From DAOMOP01 sp035444405 (GTDB lineage Bacteria > Pseudomonadota > Gammaproteobacteria > Burkholderiales > Rhodocyclaceae), in NCBI GenBank assembly GCA_035444405.1, contig DAOMOP010000095.1:1-14717 (forward strand): a DNA stretch of 14,717 nucleotides, given 5' to 3'. A program made the position numbers and the translations under genes. Each line of letters opens with the position of its first letter. Position 1 is the first letter of the stretch. The notes under the pieces are model-generated. The model was not told the DNA's origin and did not search any database. It worked only from the letters and a program-made list of their open reading frames with translations. Positions 1 to 5,890 of the stretch are shown piece by piece.

Positions 1-138
1 GAAGCCGAGCGCGTGCTGGGGCTGCTGCTGGCCGAACTGCCGGTCAAGGTCTCGGCGCGGCTGGCGGCCGCAATCACCGGTGCGCCGAAGAACGCGCTGT
101 ATGCGCGCGCGCTCGCGCTGCGCGGCGAGGAGTCCTGA
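1..138 (+). CDS. rsmI: 16S rRNA (cytidine1402-2'-O)-methyltransferase RsmI, C-terminal end only
   Basis: Only the last 45 codons are present, open from the first base and ending in TGA at 136-138. The tail has a leucine-rich helix (LGLLLAELPVK) followed by AAAITGAPKNALYARALALR, which matches the C-terminal end of the RsmI/YraL family, where an ITGA-KN-LY-ALAL pattern is typical. RsmI uses SAM to 2'-O-methylate C1402 in the 16S rRNA decoding centre. RsmH, encoded 2.8 kb downstream, N4-methylates the same base. The SAM-binding domain lies outside the window, so the assignment rests on this short tail and on context: rsmI next to rnpB is a familiar proteobacterial neighbourhood. No terminator is evident after the stop; the next gene begins 106 nt later. 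Confidence 0.82.
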   Translation, partial: EAERVLGLLLAELPVKVSARLAAAITGAPKNALYARALALRGEES

Positions 139-206
139 AGCGCGGGTGTCGCGCGGGCCGCCGACCGGGCCTGGGCGTCGGTCCGGCACGCCGGCAGCGG
201 GCGTCT

Positions 207-225
207 GTGGCTATAATCGAGCCAC
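207..225 (+). promoter_or_regulatory. Putative pyrC promoter: consensus -10 box inside a small inverted repeat
   Basis: A perfect TATAAT lies at 212-217 in otherwise G+C-rich DNA, 27 nt before the pyrC ATG, which puts the likely transcript start near 224. I see no recognisable -35 hexamer 16-18 nt upstream. The box is embedded in a 6-bp inverted repeat, GTGGCT (207-212) and AGCCAC (220-225). The same TATAATCG string occurs before rnpB. That this is the promoter is an inference from the -10 match and its position. Confidence 0.5.
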
Positions 226-244
226 TTCGACCCGGTGCCGACCC

Positions 245-1334
245 ATGCAATCGATCACCCTGATTCGTCCCGACGACTGGCATCTGCACGTGCGCGACGG
301 CGCGGCGCTGGATGCAGTCGTACCGCATACGGCGCGACGCTTCGGTCGCGCCGTGATCATGCCGAATCTGCGCCCGCCGGTAACCACCACCGCGCAGGCA
401 CGCGCCTACCGCGAGCGCATTGTCGCGGCGGTGCCGGCGGGGCTCGCGTTCGAGCCGCTGATGACGCTGTACCTGACCGACAAGCTGCCGCCCGACGAGA
501 TCGACCGCGCCGTCGATTCGGGCATCGTCGTCGCAGCGAAGCTCTACCCGGCCGGTGCGACCACGAATTCGGATGCCGGCGTCACCGCGATCGACAACAT
601 CCATCCGGTGCTCGAGCGCATGCAGGCGCGCGACCTGGTGCTGTGCGTGCACGGCGAGGTCACCGATGCCGAGGTCGACGTGTTCGATCGCGAGCAGGTC
701 TTCATCGACGAGGTGCTCGCGCCGCTGGTCGCGCGCTTTCCGCGGCTGCGCGTGGTGTTCGAGCACATCACGACCGAGGCGGCGGTGCGTTTCGTCACGG
801 CGGCGGGACCGAACGTCGCGGCGACCGTGNNNNNNNNNNCAGCGGCGCGAGTTCATGAAGGCGAACGACGTCGCGGCGACCGTGACCGCCCATCACCTGT
901 TGCTCAACCGCAATGCGATGCTGGTCGGCGGCATCCGGCCGCACCATTACTGCCTGCCGGTGCTCAAGCGCGAGACGCACCGGCGTGCGCTCGTCGAGGC
1001 GGTGACCTCGGGCAGCACGAAGTTCTTCCTCGGCACCGATTCGGCGCCGCACGCGCGCGGCGCCAAGGAGAGCGCCTGTGGTTGCGCCGGCTGCTTCACC
1101 GCCCACGCCGGCATCGAGCTGTATGCCGAAGTGTTCGACGCGGCCGGTGCGCTCGAGTGCCTCGAGGCCTTTGCGAGCCTGAACGGACCGGCTTTCTACC
1201 GGCTCGCACCCAACGCGGATCGCATCACGCTCGAACGGCGCGAGTGGGTCGTGCCGGCCGACTACGCCTACCTCGACGGCGATCCGCTGGTGCCGTTGCG
1301 CGCCGGCCAGACGGTGGCGTGGCGCCTTGCCTGA
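245..1334 (+). CDS. pyrC: Dihydroorotase PyrC, interrupted by a 10-N scaffold gap
   Basis: PyrC is a zinc enzyme that cyclises N-carbamoyl-aspartate to dihydroorotate, the third step of pyrimidine synthesis. The ATG at 245 fits the family start, with the metal-binding HLH of DDWHLHVRD at residues 13-15. KLYPAGATTNS carries the lysine expected to be carboxylated (K99). Histidine ligands follow in CVHGEVT (H136) and VFEHITT (H174). After the gap come NRNAMLVGGIRPH, FLGTDSAPHA (catalytic Asp) and the CGCAGCF signature. The 195 codons before the N run and the sequence after it lie in different frames. Both flanks encode VAATV, and joining them there gives 344 residues, close to the 348 of E. coli PyrC. 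I therefore read this as an intact gene with an assembly fault, not a pseudogene. No strong ribosome site precedes the ATG. An uncharacterised lipoprotein gene follows 10 nt after the stop. Confidence 0.93.
830..839. other. Assembly gap (10 N) with duplicated flanking sequence
   Basis: Ten unknown bases sit inside pyrC. The 17 bases just before the gap (813-829) recur exactly at 868-884, just after it. Both copies encode VAATV at the same point of the PyrC fold. The bases between the gap and the second copy (840-867) encode QRREFMKAN, which does not match the corresponding residues on the left side. This looks like two contig ends that really overlap, with an arbitrary 10-N spacer and a divergent or erroneous tip on the right contig. 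Confidence 0.9.
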
Positions 1335-1344
1335 GGCCGCCACG

Positions 1345-1761
1345 GTGACGCGCGTGCGGCAGGCGCTCGTCGCGGCGGCCATCGTGCCGCTGCTGGCCGC
1401 GTGCGAGAACAGCGCGACCGCCTACACCATCGACACCGCCCAGCATGCGCTGATCCTGATCAGGGAGCAGCCCTACTTCTGGACGCGCACGGTCAATCAG
1501 GCGGTCGTGGTGTCGCGCCTGCCGCACTGCCAGCGCAAGGTGACGATTCATCCGGGGCCGACCGTGCTGGTCGAGATGCAGGTGTTCGAGGCCGGCGACA
1601 GGCTGTGGGCGTTGCGCCAGGGCGAGCGCTGGTATCTTGCCGGTACCGAGGACTGCCGGGTGCAGGACTGGGACAACCCGGGCGGACAGCCTCCCGGGCC
1701 GCTCGTCGGCACCTTCCGCCTCGATGAGGGCCGTGCGAAGTTCGTGCGTGCCGGAACGTGA
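1345..1761 (+). CDS. Uncharacterised small lipoprotein
   Basis: I do not recognise a named family. From the GTG at 1345 the product has 138 residues. It starts with a short positive segment (MTRVRQ), then a hydrophobic stretch and a lipobox LLAAC with Cys20, so it should be a lipid-anchored envelope protein. The residue after the Cys is Glu, not Asp, which by the usual Lol rule favours the outer membrane. The mature part has two further cysteines (in PHCQRK and TEDCRV) and many Trp and Tyr residues, suggesting a small folded domain that might be disulfide-bonded. GTG 1345 is preferred because TGAGG (1332-1336) lies 8 nt upstream and the signal peptide then starts properly. A TTG at 1327 would overlap pyrC by 8 nt. 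It probably shares the pyrC transcript. Function unknown. Confidence 0.72.
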   Translation: MTRVRQALVAAAIVPLLAACENSATAYTIDTAQHALILIREQPYFWTRTVNQAVVVSRLPHCQRKVTIHPGPTVLVEMQVFEAGDRLWALRQGERWYLAGTEDCRVQDWDNPGGQPPGPLVGTFRLDEGRAKFVRAGT

Positions 1762-1820
1762 CGGTGCCGTCCGGTCACTCCACCGGCCCGGCGCCCATTT
1801 CGCCGCACCCCCGTCGTCCG

Positions 1821-1826
1821 TATAAT
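1821..1826 (+). promoter_or_regulatory. -10 box of the rnpB promoter
   Basis: A consensus TATAAT ends 8 nt before the base (1835) that opens helix P1 of the RNase P RNA, the spacing expected for a transcription start at about 1833-1835. The best -35 candidate, TTCGCC at 1799-1804 (16-nt spacer), is weak. Strong expression would be expected for rnpB, so additional upstream elements may matter. Confidence 0.65.
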
Positions 1827-1833
1827 CGTCGTC

Positions 1834-2215
1834 AGGAAGTCCGCCAGGCAGTCGCTGCGCACGTTCGCGTGCGTGGAGGAAAGTCCGGGCCCCGCAGAGC
1901 AGGATGCCGGCTAACGGCCGGGCGCCGTGAGGCGACGGAAAGTGCAACAGAGAGCAGACCGCCGATGGCCCTGATGGGCTCAGGCAAGGGTGAAACGGTG
2001 GGGTAAGAGCCCACCGCGGGACTGGCAACAGGACTGGCACGGTAAACCCCATCCGGGGCAAGGCCAAATAGGGGAGCGATGGCGTGGCTCGCGCCGCTCC
2101 CGGGTAGGCTGCTGGAGCGCCACGGCAACGTGGCGCCGAGAGGAATGACTGCCCGATGACGACGGTTTCGGCCGTGGTCGTTCGACAGAACCCGGCTTAT
2201 CGGCGGACTTCCCAC
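1834..2215 (+). ncRNA. rnpB: RNase P RNA, bacterial type A
   Basis: This is the catalytic RNA of RNase P, which removes 5' leaders from pre-tRNAs. Conserved blocks appear in the right order and can be matched by eye to E. coli M1 RNA: GGAGGAAAGTCCGGGC (1875-1890), then GTGCAACAGAGAGCAGACCG, the CCGATGGCC segment, GGTAAGAGC, GGCACGGTAAACCCC, GGCAAGGCCAAATAGGGG, CGGGTAGGCTGCT, GGAATGACTG and finally GACAGAACCCGGCTTAT (2184-2200). Helix P1 is a perfect 11-bp pairing of 1835-1845 with 2202-2212, which fixes both ends to within a few bases. Between GACTG and the last block there is an extra stem-loop of about 30 nt (around 2154-2183) that E. coli lacks; I take it to be a P19-type helix. The gene is co-oriented with the dcw genes and ends about 280 nt before mraZ. 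Confidence 0.97.
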
Positions 2216-2226
2216 TTCTCGCTCGC

Positions 2227-2243
2227 GGGCACCGCGGGTGCCC
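2227..2243 (+). terminator. Possible weak hairpin terminator after rnpB
   Basis: GGGCACC (2227-2233) and GGTGCCC (2237-2243) form a perfect 7-bp G+C-rich stem with a 3-nt loop, 12 nt after the RNase P RNA end. It is followed by CACCTTCTCCC, which is pyrimidine-rich but not a true T tract. It could stop transcription, or define or protect the 3' end of the rnpB precursor. If it leaks, rnpB transcripts would run into mraZ. Confidence 0.4.
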
Positions 2244-2266
2244 CACCTTCTCCCACTTCGCTGCCG

Positions 2267-2280
2267 TCGCGGCGCCGCGA
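2267..2280. repeat. 14-bp perfect palindrome between rnpB and mraZ
   Basis: TCGCGGCGCCGCGA is its own reverse complement with no loop. It lies in the leader between rnpB and mraZ, 115 nt upstream of the proposed mraZ -35 box. No T tract follows. In DNA this rich in G+C it may be chance; a regulator site is only a possibility. Confidence 0.35.
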
Positions 2281-2361
2281 TTCGCGCCGCTTCGCATGAA
2301 ACCGCGCTATCTGTATTGATTTTTCAGGTTTTCTGCCCTGCCCGCGCAACTCCATAAGTCA

Positions 2362-2372
2362 TTGTGTCACAA
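2362..2372. promoter_or_regulatory. Small palindrome upstream of the mraZ promoter
   Basis: TTGTG-T-CACAA is a perfect 5-bp inverted repeat around a single central T, ending 22 nt before the proposed -35 box (2395). It sits in the A+T-richer part of the leader, where upstream activators usually bind. I cannot assign a regulator, and a motif this short may be chance. Confidence 0.25.
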
Positions 2373-2394
2373 AGAAAAAGCCGGATACCCGCGC

Positions 2395-2423
2395 TTGACC
2401 GGGCTCGGCCTTTGCTCTAGAGT
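2395..2423 (+). promoter_or_regulatory. Sigma70-type promoter of the dcw cluster (PmraZ)
   Basis: TTGACC (2395-2400, 5 of 6 consensus) is separated by exactly 17 nt from TAGAGT (2418-2423, 4 of 6). The predicted start is near 2430, giving a leader of about 68 nt before the mraZ ATG. It is the only good promoter candidate I see before the run of overlapping dcw genes, and the adjoining repeats support the placement because MraZ operators normally lie over or next to this promoter. Confidence 0.72.
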
Positions 2424-2456
2424 GGGAATTGGTGGATAAAAGTGGGTGAAAGTGTC
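2422..2456 (+). promoter_or_regulatory. MraZ operator: GTGGG-type repeats spaced 10 bp
   Basis: GTGGG (2422-2426), GTGGA (2432-2436), GTGGG (2442-2446) and a degenerate GTGTC (2452-2456) recur at exactly 10-bp steps, separated by A/T-rich 5-mers. MraZ of E. coli and other bacteria binds tandem TGGGN units separated by 5 nt, so this array matches the family's known site. It begins inside the -10 box and covers the predicted start, which fits repression of the whole dcw operon by MraZ. Confidence 0.85.
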
Positions 2457-2497
2457 GAAAAAGCACTTGCCCAGGCCAAGAACGATCAGGGGGGTCC

Positions 2498-2941
2498 ATG
2501 TTCCAGGGGGCGGCTGCGCTCAGTCTCGATGCGAAGGGGCGCATAGCGATTCCCGCGCGGCATCGTGACGCGCTCGTGCCGGATGGTGCGCCGCTGGTCA
2601 TCACCGCCCACCCGCATCGCTGCCTGCTCGTCTATCCGGAGGCGGCGTGGAGGCCCATCAGCGAGCAGATCGCCGCGATGCCGGGTCTGGATCCGCGCAC
2701 CGCGACGCTCAAGCGCCTGCTCGTCGGCTTCGCTCAGACCGAGGAGCTCGACGGCGCCGGACGGGTGCTCGTGGCGCCGTCGCTGCGCCAGTGGGCGGGA
2801 TTCGAAAAGCAGTTGTGGTTGGTCGGCCAGGGCTCGCATTTCGAGCTGTGGTCCGATGCCGGCTGGCAGAAGCAGCAGGAGGCGATGCTTGCGCTCGATG
2901 GCGATGCGCTGCCGCCCGGTTTCGAGAGCCTGGCGCTATGA
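2498..2941 (+). CDS. mraZ: Transcriptional regulator MraZ
   Basis: MraZ is a ring-forming DNA-binding protein with two SpoVT/AbrB-like folds. It is known to repress the dcw operon from repeats upstream of its own gene. The 147-residue product has the family length and both half-motifs: SLDAKGRIAIPARHRDAL near residues 9-26 and ELDGAGRVLVAPSLR near 83-97. The expected FQG start and LFVGF-like segment (RLLVGFAQTEEL, 73-84) are also present. The ATG at 2498 is preceded by a G-run ribosome site (AGGGGGG at 2488-2494). It is the first gene of the dcw unit, and its stop overlaps the rsmH start in ATGA. The repeat array at 2422-2456 is the likely autoregulatory target. Confidence 0.97.
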   Translation: MFQGAAALSLDAKGRIAIPARHRDALVPDGAPLVITAHPHRCLLVYPEAAWRPISEQIAAMPGLDPRTATLKRLLVGFAQTEELDGAGRVLVAPSLRQWAGFEKQLWLVGQGSHFELWSDAGWQKQQEAMLALDGDALPPGFESLAL

Positions 2942-3876
2942 GTGCATCGCTCGAACACGCCAGCGTCCTGCTCGCGGAAGCGGTCGAGGCGCTGGCGATC
3001 AAACCTGGCGGCGTGTACGTCGATGCGACCTTCGGGCGCGGCGGTCACAGCCGTGCGATCCTCGCGCGCCTCGGTCCGGCCGGCCGGCTGGTCGCCTTCG
3101 ATCGCGATCCGGCGGCGATCGCCGCGGGTGCCGCGATCGACGACGCGCGGCTCGTGCTCGTGCATGCGCCGTTCAGCGCGCTCGACGACGAGCTCGCGTG
3201 CCGCGGCCTGGAGCGCGTCGACGGGGTGCTGCTCGATCTCGGCGTGTCGTCGCCGCAGCTCGACGAGCCGGGCAGGGGAATGAGCTTTCGGTTCGATGCG
3301 CCGCTCGACATGCGCATGGATACGAGCCGCGGGCAGACGGTGGCGCAGTGGCTGGCGACGGCATCCGTCGCCCAGATCAGGGAGGTGTTGAGGGATTATG
3401 GCGAAGAACGGTTTGCTCATGCGATTGCAAAGGCGATTGCAGCTGCTCGGTCAGGGGGGGCTGTCACAAGCACTCGACAACTTGCCGAGATCGTGGAAAA
3501 AGCCGTCCGTACACGCGAGCCGGGGCAGCATCCGGCGACGCGCAGCTTTCAGGCTCTACGGATTTTCATCAATCAGGAGCTCGAGGAGCTTTCGCTAGTC
3601 CTGCCCGCAGCGCTCGCACGCCTGGCGCCGGGAGGGCGGCTCGTCGTGATCAGCTTCCACTCGCTCGAGGATCGCATCGTCAAGCGCTTCATGCGTGACG
3701 AATCGCGCCCGCCGCGGCTGCCGGCGCGCCTGCCGCTGCGTGCCGACGAGCTGCCGGCACCGCGTCTGCGGCTGATCGGGCGGGCGCGGCGGCCCGGCGA
3801 CGCGGAGGTGGCGGCCAACCCGCGCGCGCGCAGCGCCGTGATGCGGGTGGCCGAGCGTGTCGGAGGCGAGCCGTGA
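2938..3876 (+). CDS. rsmH: 16S rRNA (cytosine1402-N4)-methyltransferase RsmH
   Basis: RsmH (MraW) uses SAM to N4-methylate C1402 of 16S rRNA in the ribosomal P site. The 312-residue length is normal (E. coli 313). The SAM-binding motif DATFGRGGHS is at residues 29-38. Next come the LLDLGVSSPQLD motif, the helical insertion domain with TREPGQHPATRSFQALRIFI, and SFHSLEDRIVKRF from residue 239. The start overlaps the mraZ stop (ATGA) and the stop overlaps the ftsL GTG. Codons from 3379 to 3600 are unlike the rest: 32 of 74 end in A or T, including AGG, CTA, TCA, CGA and ACA, and G+C is about 58% by hand count against 78% at 3061-3120. The encoded residues remain family-like, so the gene looks functional. 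This may be a recombined segment. Confidence 0.97.
   Translation: MSASLEHASVLLAEAVEALAIKPGGVYVDATFGRGGHSRAILARLGPAGRLVAFDRDPAAIAAGAAIDDARLVLVHAPFSALDDELACRGLERVDGVLLDLGVSSPQLDEPGRGMSFRFDAPLDMRMDTSRGQTVAQWLATASVAQIREVLRDYGEERFAHAIAKAIAAARSGGAVTSTRQLAEIVEKAVRTREPGQHPATRSFQALRIFINQELEELSLVLPAALARLAPGGRLVVISFHSLEDRIVKRFMRDESRPPRLPARLPLRADELPAPRLRLIGRARRPGDAEVAANPRARSAVMRVAERVGGEP
3379..3600 (+). other. Patch of atypical codon usage inside rsmH
   Basis: Counted by hand, 42 of 74 codons end in G or C (about 57%), in a window where most codons do. Rare codons cluster here, among them AGG twice, ACA twice, CTA twice, TCA, CGA, AAA and TTG. The edges are fairly sharp: codons before 3379 and after 3600 return to the local style. 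The segment covers the helical insertion domain and the conserved ATRSFQALRIFINQELEEL stretch. Confidence 0.7.
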
Positions 3877-4139
3877 TCCGCATCGACGCCGTGCTGCTGT
3901 CGCTCGTGGTCGGCAGTGCCCTGGGCGTCGTCGCGTCCCAGCATCAGGCCCGCAAGCTGTTCACCGAGCTCGAGCGCGAACAGTCGCGCGCCCACGAACT
4001 CGAAGTCGAATGGGGGCAGCTGCAGCTCGAGCAAAGCACCTGGGCCGCGCTTGCGCGCGTCGAGGGTGTCGCCCGCGAGCGCCTCGGGCTGCAGGAGCCG
4101 CTACCCGGACGGATCGTCGTCGTGAAGGGGGCGCAATGA
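3873..4139 (+). CDS. ftsL: Cell division protein FtsL
   Basis: FtsL is a small bitopic divisome protein. With FtsB and FtsQ it activates the FtsW-FtsI septal synthase. The 88-residue product has a hydrophobic segment at about residues 5-22 (AVLLSLVVGSALGVVAS), then a heptad-like coiled-coil stretch rich in Glu, Leu and Gln (about 24-55), and ends with the typical ARERLGLQEP motif. No cytoplasmic tail of note precedes the membrane segment. The start is GTG, overlapping the rsmH stop as GTGA, with GGAGG (3862-3866) 6 nt upstream. The stop overlaps the ftsI ATG. FtsL sequences diverge widely, so position between rsmH and ftsI is part of the evidence. Confidence 0.93.
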   Translation: MIRIDAVLLSLVVGSALGVVASQHQARKLFTELEREQSRAHELEVEWGQLQLEQSTWAALARVEGVARERLGLQEPLPGRIVVVKGAQ

Positions 4140-5890
4140 CCGGTCAGCGCACAGTCACCTTCAATCACAACCCGCTGCTCGAAAAAGGTCTGCCGACCTG
4201 GCGTCCGCGTCTGGTGCTGTTCGCGCTGCTTGCCGGGTCGCTGACGCTGATCGGGCGCGCCGTCTATCTGCAGGGCTTCAACCACGAGTTTCTGCAGGCC
4301 AAGGGCGAGTCGCGCTACTCGCGCGTGATTCCGGTGCCGGCCACGCGCGGACGCATCACCGACCGCAACGGCGAGATCCTCGCCGTGAGCACCCCGGTCA
4401 GCTCGATCTGGGCAATCCCGTCGGATGCGCGGCTTGCGCCGGCCGACATGCGGCAGCTCGCGGTGTTGCTCGAACTGGACGTCGACGAGCTGAGCCGGCG
4501 TCTGGCGACCGAGCGCGATTTCGTCTATCTGCGCCGCCAGCTTGCTCCGGACGTGGCCGAACGCATTGCCGCGCTGCGTCTGCCCGGCATCCATCAGCAC
4601 CAGGAGTACCGGCGCTACTATCCGGGTGGCGAAGTGACCGCGCACGTGCTGGGCTTCACCGGCGTCGACGACCGCGGCCAGGAGGGCATCGAGCTCGCCT
4701 TCGACGCGCAGCTGAAAGGGCGGCCGGGCTCGCGACGCGTGATCCGCGACCGCCGCGGCCACATCATCGAGGACGTGGAGTCGATCCGCCCGCCGCGCGA
4801 CGGCGAGGATCTCGCCCTCGCGATGGACGCCAAGATCCAGTTCCTCGCCTATTCGGCGCTGCGCCAGGCGATGCACACGCACGCGGCCAAGGCCGGGGCG
4901 GCGCTGGTGCTCGACGTGCGCACCGGCGAGGTGCTCGCGCTGGTCAATGCCCCGACCTTCAATCCGAACAACCGCAGCAATCTGAGCGGCGCGCAACTGC
5001 GCAACCGCGTATTTACCGACGTGTTCGAGCCGGGTTCGACGATGAAGCCGTTCATCGGTGCGCTTGCACTCGAGTCCGGCAAGGTGCAGCCCCAGACCGT
5101 CATCGAAACGGACCCCGGCCGCATGACGATCGGGCGCGCGACGATCTCGGACGTGCGCCGTCACGGCGCGCTCACGGTCGCGCAGGTGATCCAGAAGTCC
5201 TCCAACGTCGGCACCGTCAAGATGGCGCAGCAGTTCACACCGGACGAGATGTGGCGCATGTTCGACACGCTCGGCTTCGGCGCGCCGCTCGAGCTCGGCT
5301 TTCCGGGCGAAGCCGGTGGTCGCCTGCGCCCGGCGCGCAGCTGGCGGCCGATCGAGCAGGCGACCATGTCCTACGGCCACGGCATCTCGACGACGCTGGT
5401 GCAGATGGCGCGCGCCTATCTCGCATTCGCGCGCGACGGCGAGCTGTTGCCGCTGTCGCTGACCCGCGTCGAGGCGGCGCCGACCGAGGCGCAGCAGGTG
5501 TTCTCGAGCGCAACGGCGCGCGAGATGCGCCACATGCTCGAGCTCGCAGCCGGCCCCGGCGGCACCGCGCCGAAGGCCCAGGTGGCCGGCTACCGCGTTG
5601 CCGGCAAGACCGGCACCGCGCACAAGCTCGAGGGCGGGCGCTACACGAACAAGTACGTCTCTTCGTTCGTCGGCTTCGCACCGGTCTCGAATCCGCGCCT
5701 GATCGTCGCGGTGATGATCGACGAGCCGAGCGCAGGCCAGCACTACGGCGGTGCGGTCGCCGCGCCGGTGTTCGCGCGCATCACCGAAGGGGCCCTGCGC
5801 GCGCTCGGGGTCGCGCCGGACGCACCGCTGGCGCCGCTGCATCTGGCCGGCAAGGGCGATCGGCCGGCCGTACCGAAGGGGGACATGTGA
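4136..5890 (+). CDS. ftsI: Peptidoglycan D,D-transpeptidase FtsI (PBP3)
   Basis: FtsI is the septum-specific class B penicillin-binding protein that cross-links peptidoglycan, paired with FtsW. The product has 584 residues, close to E. coli FtsI (588). After a short cytoplasmic tail there is one membrane segment at about 24-44. The pedestal domain carries the class B motif RGRITDRNGEILA and the YRRYYPGGEVTAHVLGFTG stretch. The penicillin-binding motifs are STMK with nucleophile Ser301, SSN at 355-357 and KTGT starting at Lys491, in the usual spacing. The ATG overlaps the ftsL stop (ATGA), with AAGGGGG (4125-4131) just before. The end overlaps the murE GTG. No unusual insertion or missing catalytic residue is seen. 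Confidence 0.98.
   Translation: MTGQRTVTFNHNPLLEKGLPTWRPRLVLFALLAGSLTLIGRAVYLQGFNHEFLQAKGESRYSRVIPVPATRGRITDRNGEILAVSTPVSSIWAIPSDARLAPADMRQLAVLLELDVDELSRRLATERDFVYLRRQLAPDVAERIAALRLPGIHQHQEYRRYYPGGEVTAHVLGFTGVDDRGQEGIELAFDAQLKGRPGSRRVIRDRRGHIIEDVESIRPPRDGEDLALAMDAKIQFLAYSALRQAMHTHAAKAGAALVLDVRTGEVLALVNAPTFNPNNRSNLSGAQLRNRVFTDVFEPGSTMKPFIGALALESGKVQPQTVIETDPGRMTIGRATISDVRRHGALTVAQVIQKSSNVGTVKMAQQFTPDEMWRMFDTLGFGAPLELGFPGEAGGRLRPARSWRPIEQATMSYGHGISTTLVQMARAYLAFARDGELLPLSLTRVEAAPTEAQQVFSSATAREMRHMLELAAGPGGTAPKAQVAGYRVAGKTGTAHKLEGGRYTNKYVSSFVGFAPVSNPRLIVAVMIDEPSAGQHYGGAVAAPVFARITEGALRALGVAPDAPLAPLHLAGKGDRPAVPKGDM

Noticed and set aside
245..1334. pyrC as a pseudogene because of the frame change
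   Set aside because: The frame change coincides with the N run, and the flanks share a 17-base duplicate. Collapsing it restores a full-length enzyme with all expected metal ligands.
1327..1344. TTG at 1327 as start of the lipoprotein
   Set aside because: It would overlap pyrC and push the signal peptide inward. GTG 1345 has a ribosome site at the right distance and a normal signal peptide start.
1771..1786. CCGGT-CACTCC-ACCGG hairpin after the lipoprotein gene as a terminator
   Set aside because: The stem is only 5 bp and no T tract follows, so it is too weak to call.
1832..2215. 127-codon antisense open frame spanning exactly rnpB, and an 82-codon sense frame at 1758-2006
   Set aside because: The sequence is explained fully by the conserved RNase P RNA. 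The frames lack ribosome sites and protein-like composition, and stops are rare by chance in G+C-rich DNA.
5251..5886. Upstream extension of the murE frame into ftsI, giving a 714-residue protein
   Set aside because: The extension is Arg/Ala-rich and matches nothing expected of MurE. The GTG at 5887 gives a normal 502-residue MurE and a GTGA overlap like its neighbours.
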